A stretch of DNA of 9,204 nt, from assembly GCA_030691775.1 (NCBI GenBank), contig JAUYDN010000094.1:1-9204 (forward strand), written 5' to 3'. The notes beneath the pieces were generated by a model that did no database searches, was not told where the DNA came from, and was given only the letters and a program-made list of their open reading frames with translations. Positions 1-5,680 of this stretch are shown here, in pieces; within the stretch, counting starts at the first letter, position 1, and each line of letters begins with the position of its first letter. Source of the stretch: Dehalococcoidia bacterium. GTDB taxonomy: Bacteria; Chloroflexota; Dehalococcoidia; Dehalococcoidales; Fen-1064. Position numbers and translations under genes: made by a program.

Positions 1-139
1 GGCATACAGCAGTGTAGCCGGTATCCCGCCAGCTATCCAAGGTACTGGCAAACCCTTGCATCAGTACGAGCGGTGGACCTTGCCCTTCCGTCTCGTAGCA
101 AATTTTCACACCGCGGTTATTAACGTAAGGCATCGACAT
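1..139 (-). CDS. alpha/beta hydrolase, N-terminal fragment (cut by window edge)
   Basis: Reading the minus strand from ATG at 139 (or the in-frame ATG at 133) gives an uninterrupted frame to the window edge beginning MSMPYVNNRGVKICYETEG and continuing with LVLMQGFASTLDSW. This is the usual opening of small alpha/beta hydrolases: a first strand carrying a GVKI-type segment, a strand ending in LVLMQGF, which holds the oxyanion-hole loop, then a helix with DSW. Most relatives have HG in that loop; here it is QG. The nucleophile elbow and the His/Asp of the triad lie outside the window, so the substrate cannot be guessed. No clear Shine-Dalgarno sequence is visible (only GAG about 4 bases before the ATG at 139), so the choice between the two starts is open. 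It is on the same strand as the radical SAM gene, but a 200-bp gap holding a repeat element separates them, so co-transcription is uncertain. Confidence 0.75.
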   Translation of the reverse strand, partial: MSMPYVNNRGVKICYETEGQGPPLVLMQGFASTLDSWRDTGYTAVC

Positions 140-166
140 TAACTCAAAACCGAGATTGTTTAATAA

Positions 167-239
167 TGTCATTCTCGGGCTTGACCCGAGAATCCAGTCC
201 CCATTCCCCTTCTGGATTCCAGCCTCCGCTGGAATGACA
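167..239. repeat. TGTCATTC-ended palindromic element (copy A)
   Basis: A 73-bp unit bounded by TGTCATTC (167-174) and its exact complement GAATGACA (232-239). Inside are two perfect hairpins: ATTCTCGGG/CCCGAGAAT (171-193, 5-base loop) and ATTCCAGC/GCTGGAAT (216-235, 4-base loop). The flank just outside, TTGTTTAATAATGTCATT, closely resembles the left flank of copy C at about 4998-5014. It lies in the leader of the hydrolase gene. No coding capacity. It looks like a MITE/REP-type element of the same family as those at 4321, 5035, 5195, 5562 and 5847. Confidence 0.7.
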
Positions 240-258
240 AAATACGGTTGCTAAACAA

Positions 259-279
259 CTTTAAGACCACAGCTTAAAG
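259..279. repeat. small perfect inverted repeat CTTTAAG/CTTAAAG
   Basis: CTTTAAG (259-265) and CTTAAAG (273-279) form a 7-bp stem with a 7-base loop between the radical SAM gene and the hydrolase. It is AT-rich with no T-run after it, so it does not look like an intrinsic terminator; it could be an operator-like site or chance. Nothing else recognisable lies between 240 and 340. Confidence 0.35.
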
Positions 280-340
280 CCTGTAACATACAGTGATTAA
301 ACTGCCTGCCACGGAAGTAGCGCTATTCACGCTCCCTTTT

Positions 341-1801
341 TCAGTCCAACGGGGGAAAAGGGGTGGGGACCTGGTTATTGGAAATTGATGTTTGGTATTT
401 TCTGATGATGTCCCAGTACGCTCCCCGCGCACCTTCTTTAATCAAACGACTGAGCAAATCATCGCCAGCATAATTATAGCTACCTTTTTCGCCGGGCGCC
501 GCCAGCACCATAAAGCGGGGGTCGTCATCCACGAGTTCACGGATAATGCCGGTAACATTCTCACCCAGCGCCGGCGAGAGATAGAAGAGCGGTGATGCCG
601 GATTCCCGGGTTCAGTAGAGTGGAGACCATCTTTTACCTTTCCAGTCTCCAGGTGCCTACCCAGCCGCGTGCCGGGATAGACTCTCACCCCCACCGCCAT
701 CCCGGCGCCTTTGAGATTGTATTGCTTCACCCGCTCGATTGTAGTACTTACCGTCTCCGGTGTTTCGCCCGGTCCGCCCACCAGGAAATCGAACAGGTAG
801 TTGATACCCTCACTATTCAGGAATTCCGCAAGTCGCCGTACTTCATCGGAAGTATAATTCCTGCCCAGACGCTTTAGCATGCCATCATCGAGAGAGTCCA
901 CGCCGAAGTTTATCCCTTTACATCCCGCCGATTTCATCAGCAAAGCCAGTTCACGGTCGAAAGGCACCGGCGCGCAGTAGGTATACCAGTGAGTTTTGCT
1001 CCCCAGCCCGCTCCCAATCAGCGCCTGGCAGACCTCTTTAGCGTGGCTGATGGGCAGGTTGAACTCGTGGTCGCAGAGGTGAAAATACGTAACGCCCTGC
1101 GTCATCAGATTCGAGAATTCTTGAGCTACCAGATGAGGAGGACGCAACCGGGTACGGGTTCCTTTCGCCACCGGGTCGGCGCAGTAGATACACTTCTGCC
1201 CGCAACCGCGCTTGGTCTCGATGCCGACCATTGCCCCCTGCACCTCATAGAGCTTATTGTTGAAAACGTTACGCCGGCGTGCAGGAATACGGGAAAGGTC
1301 GACATTTTGACGCGGGTTACGGATGATTTTGTCGCCCTGCCGGTAAACGACATTCGGTATGGACTCATAATCGGTGCCTGATGCAAGCGCTTTTACCAGT
1401 GCGACGATGGCGTCCTCGCCGTCATATTCGATGCCGCCGTCGGCGCCGGTCGCCTGCACCACAACCTCAGGCATTATGGAAAACCCCACCCCGCCCAGGA
1501 ACACCGGTGCATCCGTGTGCTTCTTTACTTCTCCAACAACGTCTCGTATCCATGGTAGGAAGGATTTTCCGGAGATAAAAGAGCAATCGTCCGTATTCCT
1601 GACGGACACCCCGACAAAGAGGACTTCAGTGGATTTCAATACTTTATGTAAACTAGCTCGCCAGTCCCGCTCAAACGGGAGGTCGATAGCGCGCACGGGA
1701 ACACCCGCTTTCACGAGCGCTTCTGCGACGTACTCCAGTCCCACCGGACTGACCGGTGGCTTGAGGACATTGGTATTGATAAGAATTACTTCGCGGGCCA
1801 T
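341..1801 (-). CDS. B12-binding-domain radical SAM protein of unknown substrate
   Basis: A 486-residue protein with the two-part layout of cobalamin-binding radical SAM enzymes. Residues 1-145 look like the Rossmann-type B12-binding domain: start VILINTNVLKPPVSPVGLEY, the GLEYVAEAL helix at 21-29 and the FLGGVGFSIMPE segment at 101-112. The base-off motif DxHxxG is not seen, as in many members. Residues about 190-400 form the radical SAM barrel, with the CxxxCxxC cluster motif at C200, C204 and C207 (KRGCGQKCIYC), which binds 4Fe-4S and SAM, and a GGPGE motif at 342-346. The C-terminus carries no recognisable extra domain, and its last residues (about 470-480, QTSISNNQ) are encoded by a degenerate A-rich repeat, so the natural end may have shifted. 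Such enzymes typically do methylations or other radical rearrangements, or act as tRNA/lipid modifiers; the neighbours give no clue. The start ATG at 1801 has no strong ribosome-binding site. It lies 118 bp after the amidase on the same strand and could be co-transcribed with it. Confidence 0.88.
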   Translation of the reverse strand: MAREVILINTNVLKPPVSPVGLEYVAEALVKAGVPVRAIDLPFERDWRASLHKVLKSTEVLFVGVSVRNTDDCSFISGKSFLPWIRDVVGEVKKHTDAPVFLGGVGFSIMPEVVVQATGADGGIEYDGEDAIVALVKALASGTDYESIPNVVYRQGDKIIRNPRQNVDLSRIPARRRNVFNNKLYEVQGAMVGIETKRGCGQKCIYCADPVAKGTRTRLRPPHLVAQEFSNLMTQGVTYFHLCDHEFNLPISHAKEVCQALIGSGLGSKTHWYTYCAPVPFDRELALLMKSAGCKGINFGVDSLDDGMLKRLGRNYTSDEVRRLAEFLNSEGINYLFDFLVGGPGETPETVSTTIERVKQYNLKGAGMAVGVRVYPGTRLGRHLETGKVKDGLHSTEPGNPASPLFYLSPALGENVTGIIRELVDDDPRFMVLAAPGEKGSYNYAGDDLLSRLIKEGARGAYWDIIRKYQTSISNNQVPTPFPPLD

Positions 1802-1810
1802 TGTTGATCA

Positions 1811-1852
1811 AGCTTTCAGCGTTCAGCTATCAGCAGTCGGCCCTTCAGCTTT
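1811..1852. repeat. GCTGAAAGC-type simple interspersed repeat upstream of radical SAM gene
   Basis: The stretch contains CTTTCAGC, TTCAGC, TATCAGC and TTCAGCTTTC in close succession; on the minus strand it reads as repeats of GCTGA(A/T). A related stretch occurs at 6079-6106 (GAAAGCTAAATG then CTGATTGCTGAAAGC), in opposite orientation, just upstream of the acyltransferase gene. Both sit in the leader of a gene, immediately before its start. Confidence 0.5.
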
Positions 1853-1874
1853 CCTCGATTAATGGTTTTCGAGG
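1853..1874. repeat. hairpin CCTCGA/TCGAGG between amidase and radical SAM gene
   Basis: CCTCGA (1853-1858) and TCGAGG (1869-1874) form a perfect 6-bp stem with a 10-base loop in the 118-bp gap between the two minus-strand genes. There is no following T-run on either strand, so it is not a convincing terminator. Confidence 0.35.
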
Positions 1875-1884
1875 TAAAGGGGGG

Positions 1885-1919
1885 AGATTGAAAGTTGGTT
1901 ATTGGCATTTGTCATTTTC
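1885..1919. repeat. degenerate A-rich AGAAAAT..CCAATAACCA repeat at amidase 3' end
   Basis: On the minus strand, right after the amidase stop, the sequence reads AGAAAATGACAAATGCCAAT then AACCAACTTTC. A closely similar string (AGAAAATACCAAAC, then CCAATAACCA) lies at about 370-398 inside the 3' end of the radical SAM gene, and AAAATACCAAA recurs at 4309-4319 downstream of the first cyclophilin. All are at or just beyond gene 3' ends. Confidence 0.45.
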
Positions 1920-3338
1920 TCACAACGGTGGATATTTATCCGCCCACGGTTGCGCTTTTTCAAACGCCGCCGAGGCTTTCAGCACGGTGGCTTCATCATA
2001 CTTCCGCCCCACCACCTGCAGTCCGATGGGCAGACCGTCATCGGTGAAACCGCAGGGCACGGAAGCCGCCGGCTGTCCTGTAATATTGAACGGATAGGTG
2101 AACGGCATCCAGGCAATGGGTGTAACTTTTTTACCGTTGATTTCCGTTGGAAAGTAAATCCCCACCGGGAACGCGGGCACCGCCAGTACGGGCGTCAGGA
2201 GCAAATCGTACTTGTCAAAAAAGACACGGATTTTCTCCCAGTATTCCAGGTGCTTCATCCGCGCCTTTACGTAGTCCCGCGCCAGGATGTCCTTACTCCG
2301 CTCAACCATCGCCCTTAAACCGGGGTCGAATTTATCGCCCCACTTCGGTAGCTCGTCGTATAGCTGGGCTGCCACCGCGCTGGTTACCTGCGTGGAAAAG
2401 GCGGGTTGTGGGTCGCCGGCATCCGGGTGCGCCTCTTCCACGATGCATCCGAGTTTCCGGAAGACCTTCGCCGCCGCTTCGACAGCCCTTGCCACCTGCG
2501 GCTCGACAGTGGCATAGCCCATATCGCGTGTCCAGGCGACTTTCATTCCTTTCAGGCTCAGGTCGCCCCGCACCGATGGTGAGTAGCGCGGCGCTTTCTG
2601 TGGTATGGAGTAGAAATAGCGCGCATCGTAACCCGCCATGACCTCGAGCATCAGGGCGGCATCCGCCACGCTACGGGTGATAGGTCCCGTGCAGGATAGT
2701 CCTTCCCACAGACCGGGAAATCCCGGCGATTGCGGCACCCTTCCGAATGTCGGCTTTAGTCCGAACACACCGCAAAAACTGGAAGGGGTGCGGATACTGC
2801 CGCCGCCATCGCTACCCTGCGCTAGCGGACCGAGACAGGCCGCCATTGCCGCCGCCGCCCCACCACTCGACCCTCCGGTGGTGCGGTCGGTATTCCAGGG
2901 ATTACGTGACACACCGAAGACCGGATTCGTAGTGATGCCAATCCAGCCGAACTCAGGCGTGTTGGTCTTGCCCAGAATTATCGCCCCGGCCGCTTTCAGC
3001 CGCTCCACGAAGATGGCATCCTGTTCCGGCACAAAGTTCTCGTACATTTTGGAGCCACCCGTGGTGCGGATACCCCTGGTAAAAGAGAGGTCTTTAATCG
3101 AGACCGGGATACCCTCGAGTACACCGGCGGGTCCGCCCTTCATGAGCACACGCTCCGCTTTTTTCGCACTGGCGCGGGCGCTCTCCGGCACGAGCGTGCA
3201 GTAGGCGTTGATTTTCGGGTTAATTTTCTCGATGCGCGCCAGTATTGCCTCCACCACCTCCACCGGCGAAAGTTTCTTTGCTTTGTAGGCTTTCTTCAAC
3301 TGGACGGCTGACATGCGGCAGATATCAAGATTATCCAT
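1920..3338 (-). CDS. amidase signature (AS) family hydrolase
   Basis: A 472-residue amidase-signature enzyme, which hydrolyses a C-N bond of an amide or acylated amine using a Ser-cisSer-Lys triad. All three residues are visible: K82 in PVSIKDLSF, the cis-Ser in GGSSGG (155-160), and the nucleophile S181 in GSDGGGSIR (175-183). The C-terminal half carries the LLTPVLAVPAFPVG (379-392) and GQPAASVPCG (421-430) segments common to the family; length is normal. The start is chosen at ATG 3338 because AGGAGG lies 6 bases before it and a consensus extended -10 box lies about 60 bases upstream. The frame stays open to 3518, but that extension runs through the promoter and is not protein-like. It resembles the GatA subunit of Asp/Glu-tRNA amidotransferase in fold, but no gatB or gatC is adjacent, so a free-standing amidase is more likely. 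Substrate unknown; no signal peptide, so probably cytosolic. Confidence 0.93.
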   Translation of the reverse strand: MDNLDICRMSAVQLKKAYKAKKLSPVEVVEAILARIEKINPKINAYCTLVPESARASAKKAERVLMKGGPAGVLEGIPVSIKDLSFTRGIRTTGGSKMYENFVPEQDAIFVERLKAAGAIILGKTNTPEFGWIGITTNPVFGVSRNPWNTDRTTGGSSGGAAAAMAACLGPLAQGSDGGGSIRTPSSFCGVFGLKPTFGRVPQSPGFPGLWEGLSCTGPITRSVADAALMLEVMAGYDARYFYSIPQKAPRYSPSVRGDLSLKGMKVAWTRDMGYATVEPQVARAVEAAAKVFRKLGCIVEEAHPDAGDPQPAFSTQVTSAVAAQLYDELPKWGDKFDPGLRAMVERSKDILARDYVKARMKHLEYWEKIRVFFDKYDLLLTPVLAVPAFPVGIYFPTEINGKKVTPIAWMPFTYPFNITGQPAASVPCGFTDDGLPIGLQVVGRKYDEATVLKASAAFEKAQPWADKYPPL

Positions 3339-3344
3339 TTCTAA

Positions 3345-3350
3345 CCTCCT
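3345..3350 (-). promoter_or_regulatory. ribosome-binding site of the amidase gene
   Basis: On the minus strand AGGAGG followed by TTAGAA and ATG: a full Shine-Dalgarno match with 6-base spacing. It fixes the amidase start at 3338 and rejects the 60-residue upstream extension. Confidence 0.85.
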
Positions 3351-3393
3351 GATTTCTCTGGCTAGAAGCTGAGCGCCAGCCAATTTGAAACCC

Positions 3394-3402
3394 ATTATAA
3401 CA
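3394..3402 (-). promoter_or_regulatory. extended -10 promoter of the amidase gene
   Basis: The minus strand reads TGTTATAAT, an exact TGnTATAAT extended -10 box for a housekeeping sigma factor. No good -35 box lies 16-18 bases upstream, which is normal for extended -10 promoters. Transcription would begin near 3387, giving a leader of roughly 50 bases before the AGGAGG and ATG at 3338. It is back to back with the plus-strand -35 box at 3406. Confidence 0.6.
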
Positions 3403-3405
3403 TCA

Positions 3406-3434
3406 TTGACGTTCACGCGCTTTATGCCTATACT
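3406..3434 (+). promoter_or_regulatory. sigma-70-like promoter reading toward the cyclophilin lipoprotein
   Basis: TTGACG (3406-3411), a 17-base spacer, then TATACT (3429-3434): five of six and five of six matches to consensus with ideal spacing. The -10 box lies inside the first copy of a 20-bp direct repeat (3423-3442). The second copy of the -10 (3581-3586) lacks a matching -35 box. Transcription from here would cross the inserted segment and give a leader of about 175 bases. Confidence 0.5.
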
Positions 3435-3594
3435 GTTAGATACTACTCGGAGCATAAACATGTTTGCATAAGACGATTTGTGGTGGGTTACGTCCTCTCG
3501 AAATTTGAAAGCCGACACCTCTTGAAACCGGACTAACCCACCCTACAAGATGTAATCTACTTAATGCTCTACTGTATGCCTATACTGTTAGATA
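3423..3594. repeat. 20-bp perfect direct repeat flanking a 132-bp inserted segment
   Basis: TATGCCTATACTGTTAGATA occurs exactly twice, at 3423-3442 and 3575-3594, in the same orientation. The 132 bp between them begin CTACTCGGAGCATAAA and end TTAATGCTCTACTG, which gives imperfect inverted ends around GAGCAT/ATGCTC, and contain the 61-bp palindromic unit at 3482-3542. The simplest reading is an insertion into the leader of the lipoprotein gene with duplication of 20 bp of target; a slippage duplication is the alternative. No coding capacity. Confidence 0.65.
3482..3542. repeat. GGTGGGTTA/TAACCCACC inverted-repeat element
   Basis: GGTGGGTTA (3482-3490) and TAACCCACC (3534-3542) are perfect 9-bp inverted ends of a 61-bp unit; on the minus strand the right end continues outward as TTGTAGGGTGGGTTAG. 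From general knowledge, GTAGGGTGGGTTA...TAACCCACC strings are a dispersed repeat type in many bacterial genomes. It lies inside the 132-bp segment bounded by the 20-bp direct repeats. Confidence 0.6.
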
Positions 3595-3617
3595 ACACGA
3601 AAAGGAGTAGCCTCAAA

Positions 3618-4262
3618 ATGTGGATTCGACTGGTGTTTTTTATTAGCGTCGTAATTACCATTACCGCCCTGCTAACGACATCCTGCGGAGGCACTTCAGG
3701 CAGAACGGCATCCGCACCTGAGACCACCACACCTTCGAAACCGAAGACTTACACCTCTCCGCCACCGATGACAATCGACCAGAATAAAGAATATACGGCA
3801 ACCATAAAGACGAACTATGGTGACATCACCGTCCAGCTTTTCCCGAAAGACGCGCCGCTCGCGGTCAACAACTTCGTATTCCTGGCGCGTGAAGGCTTCT
3901 ACAACAACGTTAAATTCCACCGTGTCGTCAAGGGCTTCGTCATCCAGAGCGGCGACCCGGCGGGGACGGGCGCCGGCGGTCCGGGATATAAATTCGCCGA
4001 CGAGCCGGTGAAACGTGATTACATCGGTGGCACGCTGGCGATGGCGAACGCGGGACCCAACACCAACGGCAGTCAATTCTTCATCACCCTGGCGAACCTT
4101 ACCGGCAGACTGGCGAAAGACTACACCATCTTCGGCATCGTCACCGGTGGTACGGATGTCGTGCAGAAAATCGGTGATGTCCCCGTCAAACTGGCAAACG
4201 GAGAGCTCTCTTCACCGACGGTAGACGTTCGAATCAATACCATCACCATTCAGGAGAAATAA
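3618..4262 (+). CDS. cyclophilin-type peptidyl-prolyl isomerase, probable lipoprotein
   Basis: A 214-residue protein. Residues 1-22 form a signal peptide with a long hydrophobic core, followed by C23; LLTTSC is a weak lipobox because -3 is Thr rather than Leu. A Ser/Thr/Pro-rich linker (24-50) follows, then a cyclophilin domain (about 58-212) that isomerises X-Pro bonds. Active-site residues are visible: R102 in FHRV (100-103), Q110 in FVIQSGD, and the GSQFFIT block (151-157). The loop that carries Trp in eukaryotic cyclophilins reads LTGRLAKDYTIFG, without Trp or the usual LNGKH/LDGKH, so ligand binding at that edge may differ. The start at ATG 3618 is chosen for AAGGAG about 10 bases upstream and because the signal peptide begins there; the frame is open from 3564 without a plausible start. 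The job is probably folding of exported proteins outside the membrane. Its cytosolic-type paralogue follows directly. Confidence 0.93.
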   Translation: MWIRLVFFISVVITITALLTTSCGGTSGRTASAPETTTPSKPKTYTSPPPMTIDQNKEYTATIKTNYGDITVQLFPKDAPLAVNNFVFLAREGFYNNVKFHRVVKGFVIQSGDPAGTGAGGPGYKFADEPVKRDYIGGTLAMANAGPNTNGSQFFITLANLTGRLAKDYTIFGIVTGGTDVVQKIGDVPVKLANGELSSPTVDVRINTITIQEK

Positions 4263-4320
4263 CCCCTCGGAATCAGCCATTGGATACTGGTGTTTTCATG
4301 TTTCTTAAAAAATACCAAAA

Positions 4321-4413
4321 TGTCATTCTGAGGAGCGAAGCAAACGAAGAATCTCCGACACTACTCAGTAGGCGGGGAGACCCTTCGCTGACAAGTCGGG
4401 ACTCAGGGTAACA
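4321..4413. repeat. TGTCATTCTGAG repeat element (copy B) between the two cyclophilins
   Basis: A 93-bp unit starting TGTCATTCTGAG and ending CTCAGGGTAACA. It shares ACGAAGAATCTCC (4344-4356), the near-palindrome CTACTCAGTAGG (4361-4372) and GGAGACCCTTCGCT (4376-4389), in the same order, with the reverse complement of copy G (5562-5666). Its insertion lengthens the gap between the cyclophilin genes to 173 bp; the second gene keeps its own ribosome-binding site beyond it. Confidence 0.7.
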
Positions 4414-4435
4414 ATCGTAGTGATATGGAGGTAAA

Positions 4436-4912
4436 ATGAGCAAGACCTACTCGGCTCCCCCGGCTACGGTCATCGATAAGAACAAAAAGTACACCGCCAC
4501 AATGGAGACAGGTAAGGGCACACTGGTGCTCGACCTGTTCGCTAAAGACGCACCGGTCACGGTGAACAATTTCGTTTTTCTCGCCCGCGATGGATTTTAT
4601 GACAATACCGCCTTCCACCGGGTCATCCCCGGATTTATGGTGCAGGGCGGCGACCCCACCGGCTCTGGGAGGGGTGGCCCCGGCTACCGCTTCAATGACG
4701 AAATCAACAAGCATATCCACGTCACGGGTTCGCTTTCTATGGCGAACGCCGGTCCCAATACCAACGGCAGTCAGTTCTTCATCACCTATGCTCCCCAGCC
4801 TCATCTCAACGGCAAGCACGCTGTCTTCGGTCAGCTTATCCGGGGGACGGACATACTCAACAAAATCGTGCAGGGAGATAAACTAATCAAGGTTACCATC
4901 AAAGAAGAGTAA
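4436..4912 (+). CDS. cyclophilin-type peptidyl-prolyl isomerase, cytosolic
   Basis: A 158-residue single-domain cyclophilin with no signal peptide. Key positions are present: FHRV at 60-63, MVQGGD at 69-74, MANAGPNTNGSQFFIT at about 103-118 and PHLNGKHAVFG at about 122-132, which has His-Leu where eukaryotic forms have Trp-Leu, as usual in bacteria. The start is ATG 4436, preceded by GGAGG at 4427-4431 with a short 4-base spacer. It is clearly a paralogue of the preceding lipoprotein: shared blocks include NNFVFLAR, GGPGY and AMANAGPNTNGSQFFIT/SMANAGPNTNGSQFFIT, so the pair looks like a tandem duplication, one copy exported and one retained. Here the loop near the active site is the standard one, unlike in the first copy. 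Confidence 0.95.
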   Translation: MSKTYSAPPATVIDKNKKYTATMETGKGTLVLDLFAKDAPVTVNNFVFLARDGFYDNTAFHRVIPGFMVQGGDPTGSGRGGPGYRFNDEINKHIHVTGSLSMANAGPNTNGSQFFITYAPQPHLNGKHAVFGQLIRGTDILNKIVQGDKLIKVTIKEE

Positions 4913-5007
4913 GTTTACCACATCCACCTATCACCCCCAAATTCCAAGATACAAGATACCGATTATAAACAATATTCAATTCTCAATATCTCAAGGTTGT
5001 TTATTAT

Positions 5008-5175
5008 TGTCATTACCCCGAAATTACCGTTTACTGTCATTCTGGAGGAGGGGAGTTGAATCATGGGGTCGCCTACCCCTCCCTGAGATTCTTCGCTCCG
5101 CTCCAGAATGACAACCCCGATTTTCATATTTCGTGGTGTCGCTGGCAAGCGACATGGAGGATTATCATGAAAATA
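5008..5175. repeat. extended palindromic element, copy C
   Basis: The core 5035-5113 has perfect 13-bp inverted ends TGTCATTCTGGAG / CTCCAGAATGACA. Similarity to the reverse complement of copy H extends outward on both sides: on the left TGTCATTACCCCGAAA (5008-5023; 15 of 16 match H at 6021-6036), on the right ATTTTCATATTTCGTG (5120-5135; 15 of 16 match H at 5826-5841), then a hairpin (5137-5154) and an ATGAAAATA string. Inside, CCCCTCCCTGAGATTCTTCG (5076-5095) is exactly the reverse complement of 5889-5908 in H. Confidence 0.75.
5137..5154 (+). other. hairpin followed by GGAGG and ATG (orphan translation-start-like signal)
   Basis: TGTCGCT-GGCA-AGCGACA forms a 7-bp stem, followed at once by TGGAGG (GGAGG at 5156-5160), 6 bases, and ATG at 5167. 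The frame from this ATG (MKIASSDQG) runs within 30 bases into repeat element D and has no protein-like content. It could be the head of a gene destroyed by insertion, or part of the repeat itself, since related hairpin-plus-ATGAAAA strings occur in copy H and near 6051 on the minus strand. Confidence 0.45.
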
Positions 5176-5194
5176 GCTTCCTCCGACCAGGGAT

Positions 5195-5265
5195 TGTCAT
5201 TCCAGCCCTTCGTCAAGCTCAGAGCTTGCCCTGAGTGTACCGAAGGGATAAACTCCGGCTGGAAT
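5195..5265. repeat. palindromic element, copy D
   Basis: ATTCCAGCC (5199-5207) and GGCTGGAAT (5257-5265) are perfect 9-bp inverted ends. The left end is preceded by TGTC as in other copies, while the right side reads ATCCAGTGTC instead of ATGACA. Nested inside are CCCTTCG/CGAAGGG and AAGCTC/GAGCTT-type short palindromes. Confidence 0.6.
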
Positions 5266-5347
5266 CCAGTGTCACCATCTGTGTCCGTAAAACGGCAATA
5301 CTACGTTTACGAGTTTGGTGGTAATTTGGATTCCCGCTCGGAGCTTG

Positions 5348-5366
5348 CCCCGTACTTGATACGGGG
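5348..5366. repeat. palindrome CCCCGTA/TACGGGG
   Basis: A perfect 7-bp stem with a 5-base loop. The string GAGCTTGCCCCGTA that contains its left arm recurs as its complement (ATACGGGGCAAGCTC) at about 5717-5731, and CCCCGTATCAAGTCCC occurs at 5514-5529, so this palindrome is a module shared among elements in the region. Confidence 0.5.
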
Positions 5367-5453
5367 GAAATTGTGAGGGTTTTATCTGTTTCGCGGGAAG
5401 CTCATATACTGGCTAGCCGACTCTCGTGGTAAGATACTGGCTCCGCCTATCCC

Positions 5454-5534
5454 CACCCTGAGATTCTTCCCTTCGGCTTCCTTCAACTCCGTTCAGGACC
5501 GGCCGCTCAGGGTCCCCGTATCAAGTCCCGACGG
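5454..5534. repeat. degenerate repeat module (copy F)
   Basis: It contains AGATTCTTCCCTTCGGCTTC (5461-5480), identical over 20 bases to 5927-5946 in element H, followed by divergent sequence with CTCAGGGTCCCCG. It lacks recognisable TGTCATTC ends and appears to be a truncated or decayed copy. Confidence 0.5.
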
Positions 5535-5561
5535 CGTTGCCCTAAAACTCCAATGCATCCT

Positions 5562-5666
5562 TGTCACCCTGAGCGTAGCGAAGGGTCTCCGTGCCTACTG
5601 AGTAGGTGCTGGAGATTCTTCGTTCTTCCGATGCTTCTTACCGAAACATCGGGACTCAGAATGACA
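5562..5666. repeat. TGTCACCCTGAG repeat element (copy G), inverted relative to copy B
   Basis: A 105-bp unit from TGTCACCCTGAG to CTCAGAATGACA. It shares AGCGAAGGGTCTCC (5577-5590), CCTACTGAGTAG (5594-5605) and GGAGATTCTTCGT (5611-5623) with the complement of copy B at 4321-4413. It carries an extra hairpin arm CCGATG (5628-5633)/CATCGG (5647-5652) absent from copy B, so the two differ by a small internal module. Confidence 0.7.
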
Positions 5667-5680
5667 TTTGAGGCAAAGCC

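Noticed and set aside
334..362. CCCTTTT/AAAAGGG stem around the radical SAM stop codon as an intrinsic terminator
   Set aside because: Weak A-T half of the stem, 15-base loop and no proper T-run on the transcript side.
1374..1862. Long plus-strand open frame opposite the radical SAM gene
   Set aside because: Shadow frame of a gene with clear CxxxCxxC and B12-domain features on the minus strand.
1920..3338. GatA subunit of aspartyl/glutamyl-tRNA amidotransferase
   Set aside because: Catalytic triad fits all amidase-signature enzymes; no gatC or gatB nearby and flanking genes unrelated, so the general family name is safer.
3339..3518. 60-residue N-terminal extension of the amidase
   Set aside because: The extended -10 promoter and an AGGAGG site lie inside it, and amidase homology begins at 3338.
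5137..5200. Real small gene starting at ATG 5167
   Set aside because: The Shine-Dalgarno and spacing are good, but the frame enters repeat D within about 30 bases and shows no protein-like sequence; kept only as an orphan start signal.
5056..5376. Open frame of 106 codons (+) in the repeat region
   Set aside because: It runs through the interior of copies C and D and simple palindromes; composition follows the repeats, and no protein motif is visible.
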